In this document: one piece after another, positions 1 through 5,220 of the stretch | How positions within the stretch are numbered: the first letter of the stretch is position 1 | Layout: each line of letters opens with the position of its first letter | Origin: Balneolaceae bacterium | GTDB taxonomy: Bacteria; Bacteroidota; Rhodothermia; Balneolales; Balneolaceae | Assembly (NCBI GenBank): GCA_007118525.1 | Contig: SKRK01000297.1 | Coordinates: forward strand, 1 to 5,347 | Direction: 5' to 3' | DNA: 5,347 nt | Translations under genes and position numbers: made by a program | The notes under the pieces: generated by a model | The model's input: the letters and a program-made list of their open reading frames with translations, nothing else | The model's database searches: none | What the model was told of the DNA's origin: nothing

Positions 1-144
1 AAGAAAAACTTCCGTGGAACCATCCGGGTTCTTACCAATAATGAAAGGGAAGATGAGCTGATCCGCAATGCCGGGGGCAATCCTGTTTCAATCCCTGCCG
101 TGCAGATGGGTGAAAAAATGGCGAAGCTAAGTATGGATGAATAA
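1..144 (+). CDS. 3' end of an unidentified protein, possibly a PA-like domain tail (5' truncated)
   Basis: Frame 1 is open from the first base and stops at TAA 142-144, giving the last 47 residues of a protein whose start lies outside the window. The tail has a short beta-strand-like run (GTIRVLTNN), a charged helix-like stretch (EREDELIRNAGG) and then NPVSIPAVQMGEKMAKL. An IPAV motif followed by a glycine and a short helix is typical of the end of protease-associated (PA) domains in secreted peptidases, and the preceding NN also fits. The match is short, so this assignment is tentative. Codon use and the lack of internal stops support real coding. No strong terminator follows; there is only a weak inverted repeat (AACTGA 170-175, TCAGTT 183-188). 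Confidence 0.6.
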   Translation, partial: KKNFRGTIRVLTNNEREDELIRNAGGNPVSIPAVQMGEKMAKLSMDE

Positions 145-234
145 AAGTGGTGATTCAGTAAAAGCCGGAAACTGAGCTAAAGTCAGTTAACAAAGTCAGA
201 GTTAACACGTATAGTTTATAAAATATGTGTATTT

Positions 235-333
235 ATGAAAAAGAAACTTTCCCTAACCATTCAGGAAAACGTCATTTTGAAAGTAAATGAGTTAATGCAT
301 ATCATAACATTAACAGGTTTGTTTAACTCCTGA
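235..333 (+). pseudogene. 32-codon ORF resembling the N-terminus of a DUF6364-type (RHH-like) antitoxin, probable relic
   Basis: An ATG at 235 opens a 32-residue frame ending at TGA 331-333, ten bases before the next gene. It begins MKKKLSLTIQENVILKVNEL. The pattern of a lysine-rich start, an L-x-L-T-I strand, then an acidic residue and V-I-x-K is how DUF6364-family small antitoxin-like proteins begin (family knowledge, by eye). Those proteins usually continue for about 50 more residues through helices rich in S/L and E. Here the similarity fades after about residue 20 and the frame closes early, so I read it as a decayed or truncated gene. No toxin gene follows. It could also be a chance ORF or a short leader peptide for the glucoamylase-like gene downstream. 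Confidence 0.35.
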
Positions 334-343
334 ATCCAATGAT

Positions 344-1639
344 ATGGAACATGCAGGCCCATCGAATTTTGGTGAAGAAAGAATAGATAAATTACAGCGG
401 GAGGCTTTTGAATATTTTCTGCATGAAGTCAATCCCGATAACGGCCTTGTTGCAGACAACTCACAGCCGGGCACCCCGGCGAGTATTGCATCAGTAGGTT
501 TTGCTCTTCCCGTCTACATAACAGGAGTTGAACGCGGCTGGATGACAAGAGCCGATGCGATTGAGCGGACGCTTAACGTGTTGCGGTTTTTTTATAACTG
601 CCCCCGGGGAACGGCATCCGATGACAGCGGATATAAAGGCTTCTACTATCATTTCCTGGATATGGAGTCGGGCCGGCGCAACGGCCGTTCTGAACTTTCT
701 ACCGTTGACACAGGTTTTCTGCTGGCCGGCATGCTCACTGCCGCAGTCTATTTCGACCGCGAGAATGAGGACGAACATGAAATCCGCACTCTGGCAGATG
801 AGATCTATCGCCGTGCTGACTGGAAATGGGCTTGCAATGGAGGCGCAACCGTAACCCATGGATGGAAGCCGGCCACTGGTTTTTTACGTTACCGTTGGGA
901 AGGATACGATGAGGCAAGCCTCATGTACGTTCTTGCACTGGGCTCCCCTTCTTTCCCTATTCCGCCGGAAAGCTACAGTGCGTGGTGTTCTACATATAAG
1001 TGGAAGAAAATCTACGGACATGAGTATATCTTTGCCAACCCCCTTTTTATTCACCAGTATTCGCATATATGGATAGATTACCGGGATATACAGGATGCCT
1101 ATACCCGGGAAAAAGGGATCGATTACTTTGAAAACAGTCGCCGTGCAACCTATGTGCAGCAGCAGTATGCGATCAAAAATCCCAAGGAATTTGAAGGTTA
1201 TGGAGAAAATTTCTGGGGTTTGACGGCGAGCGACGGCCCCGGCTGGACAACAAGAAATTTCAACGGGAGAAAACAATCTTTTTTCGATTATACCGCAAGA
1301 GGAGCTCCTTTTGGCCCCGATGACGGAACCGTTGCCCCATGGGCTGCAGTCACTTCTCTTCCCTTTGCACCGGAGATCGTTCTGCCGACTATAAAAAATT
1401 TTAAGGATATCTATCCACAAATAACAGGTAAATATTGCATGAAGTCCAGTTTTAACCTCAGCTTTTCGGGTGAGGAAGATGACGTTTGGATTTCTCCCTA
1501 TCATTTTGGAATTAACCTGGGTCCGATAGTCCTGATGTGCGAAAACTACCGGACAGGACTGATCTGGAAGCTTATGCGGGATTGCCAATATATCAAGAAC
1601 GGCCTCTTGCGAGCCGGATTTAAAGATGGCTGGCTGTAG
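344..1639 (+). CDS. Glucoamylase-like glycoside hydrolase (PF10091 / COG5368, GH144-related)
   Basis: This 431-residue protein matches the glycoamylase-like fold (PF10091), an (alpha/alpha)6-barrel family that includes the GH144 endo-beta-1,2-glucanases. Family-type landmarks occur in order: a helical start (residues 14-29), STVDTGFLLAG (119-129, acidic D122), RWEGYDEASLMYVLALGSP (184-202, acidic E186/D189/E190), GYGENFWGLTASDGPG (285-300), ARGAPFGPDDGTVAPWAA (318-335) and GPIVLMCENYRTGLIWKLM (393-411), ending RAGFKDGWL. Acidic residues in the first two blocks line the catalytic pocket in characterised relatives, so an active enzyme is plausible. The substrate is unproven; beta-1,2-glucan or a similar beta-glucan is the best guess and the name glucoamylase is historical. 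There is no signal peptide or lipobox, so the protein looks cytoplasmic. In-frame TAA at 311 leaves ATG 344 as the only sensible start; no Shine-Dalgarno is visible. The length is normal for the compact class and no frameshift is seen. Confidence 0.93.
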   Translation: MEHAGPSNFGEERIDKLQREAFEYFLHEVNPDNGLVADNSQPGTPASIASVGFALPVYITGVERGWMTRADAIERTLNVLRFFYNCPRGTASDDSGYKGFYYHFLDMESGRRNGRSELSTVDTGFLLAGMLTAAVYFDRENEDEHEIRTLADEIYRRADWKWACNGGATVTHGWKPATGFLRYRWEGYDEASLMYVLALGSPSFPIPPESYSAWCSTYKWKKIYGHEYIFANPLFIHQYSHIWIDYRDIQDAYTREKGIDYFENSRRATYVQQQYAIKNPKEFEGYGENFWGLTASDGPGWTTRNFNGRKQSFFDYTARGAPFGPDDGTVAPWAAVTSLPFAPEIVLPTIKNFKDIYPQITGKYCMKSSFNLSFSGEEDDVWISPYHFGINLGPIVLMCENYRTGLIWKLMRDCQYIKNGLLRAGFKDGWL

Positions 1640-1695
1640 GAAAATGAGATTGAAAAATCTGGTTATTACTTTCCCGAAGATCTTCAGATGTAGAA

Positions 1696-1761
1696 TTGGG
1701 AGGATTAGCGCTTTTAGTAATTACTGGAGTTGTCTTATATTTAAGTTATGAGAACGTATGA
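1696..1761 (+). other. Short hydrophobic ORF, possible TM-peptide or gene relic
   Basis: From a possible TTG start at 1696 the frame encodes 21 residues containing one transmembrane-like run (GLALLVITGVVLYLSYENV). The frame is open upstream to TGA 1651-1653 without an ATG. Its stop TGA (1759-1761) overlaps the ATG of the next tiny ORF as ATGA. The pair could be a frameshifted remnant of a small two-span membrane protein, a genuine micropeptide pair, or chance in AT-rich DNA. I do not recognise a family. Confidence 0.2.
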
Positions 1762-1844
1762 CATTTGCTTCATTTTCAGGTGAAATAACAGCGGTTATTT
1801 TATTGATAATCAATGATATAATACCTCATACAAAGACATCTTAA
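1758..1844 (+). other. Short hydrophobic ORF (28 codons) overlapping the preceding one by ATGA
   Basis: ATG 1758 to TAA 1842-1844 encodes 28 residues with a hydrophobic centre (ITAVILLIINDIIP). It starts in the ATGA overlap with the previous short hydrophobic frame, an arrangement typical of translational coupling or of a frameshift inside one older gene. Its 3' half also contains the palindrome and TATAAT proposed as the promoter region of the STAS gene, which weakens the case for a functional gene. No family is recognised. Confidence 0.2.
1802..1822 (+). promoter_or_regulatory. Palindrome abutting a TATAAT box upstream of the STAS/SEC14 gene
   Basis: ATTGAT-A-ATCAAT (1802-1814) is a perfect odd-length inverted repeat. 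It lies two bases before TATAAT (1817-1822), which sits 52 bases before ATG 1875. No good -35 box is visible at 17 bp. The palindrome would occupy the spacer, where a dimeric regulator would compete with polymerase. If the organism uses the Bacteroidota promoter type (TAnnTTTG), the TATAAT may be fortuitous. Confidence 0.3.
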
Positions 1845-1874
1845 GTAAAGTTTTCACATCTAAATAAAAAAATC

Positions 1875-2225
1875 ATGATTGAGATACTAGAGGAGACACA
1901 GGGAGATTTAATCGCTGCAAAAGTAAAAGGGAAAATAACTGAGCAAGATTATGAAATATTTATTCCTGTTTTAGAAAAAACACTAAAAGATTACAACAGG
2001 CCAAATCTATATTGTGAAGTTTACGAACTTGAATTGCTCAGCCCAAAGGCCATATGGGAAGAACTTAAAAACATTCCCAATTACAACAAATTGGGTAAAT
2101 GCGCGATTGTAAGCGATCAGAAATGGTTAGATACAATGGCCAAGGTGGCCGATAAACCCATGACGCCAGATATCAAATTCTTCAGTTTTGAACAAAAGGC
2201 ACAGGCAAAAGAGTGGGTAAAATGA
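1875..2225 (+). CDS. SpoIIAA-like STAS/SEC14 domain protein (PF11964)
   Basis: This 116-residue protein spans a single SpoIIAA-like (STAS/SEC14, PF11964) domain at the usual length. Visible features are the N-terminal strand pair (MIEILEETQGDLIAAKVKGK), the I-T-x-x-D-Y start of helix 1 (residues 21-26), an L-Y-C-E-V strand (45-49), a long helix with W61 and L64, the KCAIVSDQKWL segment (75-85), and the IKFFSFEQKAQAKEWV end (100-115), where the closing helix contacts the sheet. Proteins of this family are small and soluble, and are thought to bind lipid-like or other hydrophobic ligands or protein partners. No specific reaction is known and none is claimed here. ATG 1875 follows an A-rich leader without a Shine-Dalgarno. 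It is 225 bp from the methyltransferase gene, so co-transcription is uncertain. Confidence 0.88.
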   Translation: MIEILEETQGDLIAAKVKGKITEQDYEIFIPVLEKTLKDYNRPNLYCEVYELELLSPKAIWEELKNIPNYNKLGKCAIVSDQKWLDTMAKVADKPMTPDIKFFSFEQKAQAKEWVK

Positions 2226-2357
2226 CTGCAATAAAGGCGAGGCCGTAATCAATCGGGAAATTTTTTCAGGATTGGGCTTATTCTTCCACATATATGAGAT
2301 TTTTATGTATTAAAGTAACTTTAGTGCCTTTTTAAAAAATTTAAGTGGCAGGGTAGA

Positions 2358-2390
2358 TTGTTCTTCTATAGAAATAGACAAGTATTTTAA
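2358..2390 (+). promoter_or_regulatory. Weak Bacteroidota-like promoter candidate before the methyltransferase gene
   Basis: TTG at 2358-2360 and TATTTTAA at 2383-2390 are separated by 22 bp. This loosely resembles the TTG / TAnnTTTG arrangement of Bacteroidota housekeeping promoters, but the final TG is missing and the spacing is slightly long. Initiation would fall about 55 bases before ATG 2450. The match is weak. Confidence 0.2.
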
Positions 2391-2449
2391 ATGGCACTTT
2401 TATCAAGCTGATTGAATTCTCTGTCTAAAAATCTTGCGTATTTACAGCC

Positions 2450-3082
2450 ATGGCATACAACAACACCAAACACACCAAAAGCCGGTACGACCTGGCCGCC
2501 CCCATCTATGACCTTGCCGAGTGGCCCATGGAGAAGCTTTGGTTTAGAAAATGGAGGCCGGAAATCTGGAAAAAAGCAGAGGGGCCTAAAGTTCTGGAGA
2601 TTGCCATCGGTACCGGCAAAAATATCCCTTACTATCCTGATGATATCGAAGTTACCGGCATTGACATATCACCTAAAATGCTGAAACGAGCCCGCAACCA
2701 TGTTGAGAAAAATAACATTGACCAGGTCAGCCTAAAGGAGATGGATGCACAACAGCTTGGATTTAATGACAACATCTTTGACAGCGCGGTTGCCACTTTT
2801 GCCTTCTGTTCTATCCCCGACCCGGTAAAAGGGCTGCAAGAAGCACTTCGCGTTACCAAACCCGGGGGCTCTTTACATTTACTGGAGCATATGCTTTCAA
2901 AAAAGCCATCTTTAGCCTGGATTATGAAGAAACTTGACACCCCCATTCACTACATAGCCGGAGTACATATTGCCAGGAACACAGTGGCTAATGTTGAAAA
3001 GGCCGGTTGGGAAATTTATAGCGTGAAAGAGCTCTCGTCAAACGGGATCTTCCGTTTTATTGATGCCCGAAAACCCGGGTAA
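2450..3082 (+). CDS. Class I SAM-dependent methyltransferase (Methyltransf_11 type, UbiE/METTL7-like)
   Basis: This 210-residue protein is a class I Rossmann methyltransferase. Motif I is VLEIAIGTGKNIPYYP (48-63; E50, G54, G56). The acidic ribose-binding position is D72 in GIDISPKML, followed by motif II-like MDAQQL (98-103, D99). FDSAVATFAFCSIPD (110-124) is the post-II strand and active-site loop, and LRVTKPGGSLHLLEH (133-147) is motif III. The N-terminal RYDLAAPIYDL and the C-terminal ARNTVANVEKAGWEIYSV fit the UbiE/phospholipid N-methyltransferase/METTL7-like branch, which modifies lipids, quinones or small thiols; the real substrate cannot be read from the sequence. No membrane segment is evident. 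In-frame TAA 2426-2428 leaves ATG 2450 as the start; there is no Shine-Dalgarno. It converges on the SHOCT gene 60 bp downstream. Confidence 0.92.
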   Translation: MAYNNTKHTKSRYDLAAPIYDLAEWPMEKLWFRKWRPEIWKKAEGPKVLEIAIGTGKNIPYYPDDIEVTGIDISPKMLKRARNHVEKNNIDQVSLKEMDAQQLGFNDNIFDSAVATFAFCSIPDPVKGLQEALRVTKPGGSLHLLEHMLSKKPSLAWIMKKLDTPIHYIAGVHIARNTVANVEKAGWEIYSVKELSSNGIFRFIDARKPG

Positions 3083-3090
3083 TATATTGA

Positions 3091-3123
3091 CAATGGTCCC
3101 GTGAAAGGATTTTTACGGTCATT
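3091..3123. terminator. Hairpin between convergent genes, possible bidirectional terminator
   Basis: CCGTGAAA (3099-3106), a GGAT loop and TTTTACGG (3111-3118) form an 8-bp stem with one G-T wobble. Flanking AATG (3092-3095) and CATT (3120-3123) can extend it past a small internal loop. It lies between the converging methyltransferase and SHOCT stop codons, where a shared terminator is expected. Neither strand has a long T-tract directly after the stem, so it would be weak. Confidence 0.4.
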
Positions 3124-3142
3124 AAATACTCCGACACCTTGT

Positions 3143-3421
3143 TTAACGATCTTGCAACTCTTTTTTCCTTCGGCGATACTCATCATCATCAATTTCACCA
3201 CGGGCATATCTTTGATCAAGAATTTCTCTTGGAGTCTCTTTTGAAGATCGCCCTCCAGTATCTCCTCCTTTTTTCACCAGAAACCAGATTACTGTGATGA
3301 TTAGAGCTATTATCAAGGCCCAAAAAAGAATCATCAATATCCACCAGCCGGTTCCTCCCCAGCCGTCCATCATTGGATGGTGCTCCCGAGTCTGCATTAA
3401 AACTGTGAGTAAAGTGCTCAT
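3143..3421 (-). CDS. Single-span membrane protein with C-terminal SHOCT domain
   Basis: This 92-residue protein has three parts. The N-terminus is rich in His, Met, Gly and Trp (HHPMMDGWGGTGWW, residues 14-27). One strong transmembrane helix covers about 27-49 (ILMILFWALIIALIITVIWF). A Gly/Ser linker is followed by a SHOCT domain (PF09851) at about 66-90 (REILDQRYARGEIDDDEYRRR). SHOCT modules are short helical hairpins that probably mediate oligomerisation or protein contact. Similar HHMM-GWG membrane-SHOCT proteins are common in Bacteroidota, often near metal-handling genes, so a metal-linked envelope role is possible but unproven. The start at 3421 is supported by AGGGGAT about seven bases upstream on the minus strand, one of the few good Shine-Dalgarno sites in the window. 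Met-9 and Met-17 are alternative starts. Confidence 0.88.
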   Translation of the reverse strand: MSTLLTVLMQTREHHPMMDGWGGTGWWILMILFWALIIALIITVIWFLVKKGGDTGGRSSKETPREILDQRYARGEIDDDEYRRRKKELQDR

Positions 3422-3749
3422 AAATTTATCCCCTGTTTATATTAATTAACTGTTTTTACTTTTGATCAGGATGCACTTCGTTAAATTTTTTCAACCTGTT
3501 CTTCTCTTTAGATTATTCCTCTGAATTCATAAAATAATACTTTCCATTTCAACCCAAAAATCGCCGGTTGCCTAAAACTCCAGGATATTGGCCTACTCAG
3601 CAATGAAGGAATTTTCATTCAGTTCATAGCCCTCCTTCATCTTTTCTGATATTATAGACCTGAGTTCATTTCATAGCTATAGTGATGTAGGTGAACAGCC
3701 TATATTTATTACCGAAATAAACAACTTTAGCCGGGAATAAGCTATACCC
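3422..3749. other. AT-rich intergenic region without a convincing intact gene
   Basis: This stretch lies between the divergent SHOCT and ATPase genes. It must hold the SHOCT promoter (minus strand), but no clear box is visible. It contains short coding-like relics on the minus strand. One is an open run ending at TAA 3456-3458 (its last residues LKKFNEVHPDQK). Another is a 15-codon frame from ATG 3640 to TAG 3593 (MKEGYELNENSFIAE) with TATAAT ten bases upstream (3651-3656, minus strand). Small inverted repeats occur at 3705-3721 (TTTATT / AATAAA). None supports a firm gene call. Confidence 0.5.
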
Positions 3750-3844
3750 GATCCTCCAGTTTCAATAAATTAGAGGATCAGTAATCCTTTAATTAATATT
3801 AATTGAAGGTTTTATACTCCTTTAATTTGTATGAATTGAAGGAG
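3750..3844. repeat. Array of three imperfect 24-bp palindromes at exact 33-bp pitch
   Basis: Unit 1 (3753-3776, extended to 3750-3779) has arms GATCCTC and GAGGATC and a longer 13-bp stem with two imperfect pairs. Unit 2 (3786-3809) is CCTTTAATT, a 6-base centre and AATTGAAGG. Unit 3 (3819-3842, extended to 3817-3844) has the same arms with outer CT/AG added. Units 2 and 3 have identical arms but different centres; unit 1 keeps the CCT...AGG outline and matches unit 2 at about 15 of 24 positions. The spacers are both 9 bp, so unit starts are 33 bp apart, about three helical turns. This fits three dimeric operator sites on one DNA face, or a run of RNA/DNA hairpins, 17 bp before the ATPase start. 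Spacers are far too short for CRISPR. Confidence 0.75.
3803..3829 (+). promoter_or_regulatory. Promoter candidate embedded in the palindrome array
   Basis: Two readings are possible. TATACT at 3813-3818, in the spacer between units 2 and 3, could be a -10 box. Alternatively TTG 3803-3805 with TTAATTTG 3822-3829 loosely resembles the Bacteroidota TTG / TAnnTTTG pair, though the spacing is short. Either would start transcripts inside or just after unit 3, so proteins bound to the palindromes would block initiation. The evidence is weak and no TSS data exist. Confidence 0.25.
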
Positions 3845-3860
3845 TTCGATAAATTTAACA

Positions 3861-4997
3861 ATGAAAAACATGTATCACAGGTCAATAAATTTGTCAAACC
3901 ATCTCCAGCAAGGAAAGGTGTTGATAATTTACGGTGCCAGGCAGGTTGGTAAAACAACTCTTGTTAAACAGCTACTTGCTGAAACGTCTCTCAAGCACGC
4001 ATACTTCACGGGCGACGATCTTGCTTTTTCGGCTGACTTTGGCAAATGTGAGCTCCCGGTTATTCAGAGCATTGTAGATGATCTGGATCTGTTGGTAATT
4101 GATGAGGCCCAAAAAATTGAAAATATTGGAACAGCATTGAAGCTGGTTGTGGATCATTTTCCGGAAAAATTTGTACTCGTGACCGGCTCCTCATCGTTTG
4201 ATCTGGCAAATACCACCGAAGAGCCGCTCACAGGTCGAAAGAACGTGGTAACGCTCTACCCGCTGTCATTTCAGGAAATCGCCCGGAACAGTACATCCTA
4301 TGAAGCGGGCCGGCGTTTAGAGGATCTGCTCATTTATGGCTCCTACCCTGAAGTGTCCATCTCGAAAAGCAAGAGTGAAAAGGAAAACCGCATCACAGAG
4401 ATAAAAAACTCCTACCTGATAAAAGACATACTTGAATTTCAGCTGCTCAAACGGTCTCAGGTTGTGATGGATTTATTAAAACTGTTGGCATTTCAGGTCG
4501 GCAACCAGGTTTCTACTGTAGAACTTGGCAAACAGCTCGGCCTCGACTATAAAACCGTTCAGAGATATCTCGACCTGCTTGAGAAATCATTTGTCTTGGT
4601 TTCACTCGGTGGTTTTTCCAGGAATCTCAGAAAGGAAGTTTCCAAGATGAACATGTATTATTTCATGGATTTGGGTATCCGGAATGCGGTGATTGCCAAC
4701 TTCAACTCACCGGACATGCGGAATGATGTGGGTCAGCTATGGGAAAATTTCCTTTTCATCGAGCGTATTAAGAGAAATGCGTTTGCCGGGCACACCGCCA
4801 ACTACTACTACTGGCGCACATATGATCAAAAGGAAATCGACCTGATTGAGGAAAGAGGTGGTCAACTCCTGGGATTCGAGTTTAAATGGAATCCATTAAA
4901 AAAACCAAAGGCGCCAAAAGCATGGATTGACACTTATGATAATGCCTCATACGAGGTGATTACCAAAGATAACTACAGGGAATTTGTAATGGCGTAA
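3861..4997 (+). CDS. AAA_14 ATPase with DUF4143 and PD-(D/E)XK-like C-terminus
   Basis: This 378-residue protein has the full architecture of the AAA_14/DUF4143 family. Walker A is GARQVGKTT (25-33) and Walker B is LLVIDEAQ (77-84; D81, E82). A sensor-like TGSSS lies at 108-112, followed by LTGR (123-126) and the family blocks YPLSFQEI (133-140) and YGSYPEV (159-165). A winged-helix-like segment follows at about 215-248 (VSTVELGKQLGLDYKTVQRYL). The C-terminus carries a PD-(D/E)XK-like set: E296 (WENF), D327 (EIDLIE) and E340-x-K342 (FEFKW). The family is widespread, usually stands alone and has no settled function; ATP-driven DNA or nucleoprotein handling is the usual inference. TGA 3837-3839 leaves ATG 3861 as the first start; ATG 3870 is an alternative. 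The only SD-like site, AAGGAG 3839-3844, is 16 bases away and inside palindrome unit 3. No frameshift is seen. Confidence 0.93.
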   Translation: MKNMYHRSINLSNHLQQGKVLIIYGARQVGKTTLVKQLLAETSLKHAYFTGDDLAFSADFGKCELPVIQSIVDDLDLLVIDEAQKIENIGTALKLVVDHFPEKFVLVTGSSSFDLANTTEEPLTGRKNVVTLYPLSFQEIARNSTSYEAGRRLEDLLIYGSYPEVSISKSKSEKENRITEIKNSYLIKDILEFQLLKRSQVVMDLLKLLAFQVGNQVSTVELGKQLGLDYKTVQRYLDLLEKSFVLVSLGGFSRNLRKEVSKMNMYYFMDLGIRNAVIANFNSPDMRNDVGQLWENFLFIERIKRNAFAGHTANYYYWRTYDQKEIDLIEERGGQLLGFEFKWNPLKKPKAPKAWIDTYDNASYEVITKDNYREFVMA

Positions 4998-5013
4998 ATT
5001 CTTATAAAGAATT
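4997..5013. repeat. AT-rich inverted repeat at the ATPase stop codon
   Basis: AATTCTT (4997-5003), ATA and AAGAATT (5007-5013) form a perfect 7-bp stem with a 3-base loop starting at the last base of the TAA stop. No T-tract follows, so it is more likely an mRNA 3'-end structure than a terminator on its own. Confidence 0.35.
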
Positions 5014-5148
5014 ACAGGTCCCAGGCTGTCCAGAGCTCTGCAATATGCTAATTCAGTCATTAATTCGGATTGACACATAAACTGAATCGGTTCAAACTTT
5101 TTTATATATCCTGTTGTATAGCTATTATCGATCAACTCTTTTTTACTG

Positions 5149-5173
5149 GAACTTCCGGAGTTCGTTCTTTTTT
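5149..5173 (+). terminator. Possible Rho-independent terminator upstream of the YdjM-like gene
   Basis: GAACT (5149-5153) pairs with AGTTC (5159-5163), with one further T-G pair closing a CCG loop. A T-rich tract (TTCTTTTTT, 5165-5173) follows. The short stem makes it moderate at best. It would end transcripts from the ATPase gene about 150 bp beyond its stop and so leave the next gene to its own promoter, which would then have to lie in the remaining 47 bases or be overlapped. Confidence 0.4.
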
Positions 5174-5220
5174 GAGCTTATTATTTCATCTGTATTCAGC
5201 AATATTCACAATTAGCATTC

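Noticed and set aside
884..1588. Long open frame (234 codons) on the minus strand inside the glucoamylase-like gene
   Set aside because: It is antisense to a clear family member; its translation is rich in Cys, Arg and Ile in no recognisable pattern, as expected of a shadow frame.
1637..1693. Stop-codon readthrough extension of the glucoamylase-like protein
   Set aside because: The frame continues 17 codons past TAG, but the protein already ends with the family's usual RAGF-x-x-GWL tail, so the stop is natural.
2412..2684. 90-codon plus-strand frame overlapping the methyltransferase start
   Set aside because: It is an out-of-frame reading of the methyltransferase coding sequence (proline/threonine-rich), while the other frame has complete methyltransferase motifs.
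3016..3219. 67-codon minus-strand frame across the convergent gene ends
   Set aside because: It is antisense to the methyltransferase tail and out of frame with the SHOCT domain, with no family features.
3750..3844. CRISPR array
   Set aside because: Only three units, imperfectly conserved, with 9-bp spacers; real spacers are about 25-40 bp and repeats are near identical. No cas genes are present.
5070..5108. Promoter with perfect TTGACA (5070-5075) and TATATA (5103-5108) before the YdjM-like gene
   Set aside because: The spacing is 27 bp, far from 16-18, so the two boxes cannot work together.
4947..5135. 62-codon minus-strand frame after the ATPase gene
   Set aside because: It covers the antisense of the ATPase tail and an AT-rich gap, with no recognisable domain or supporting start signal.
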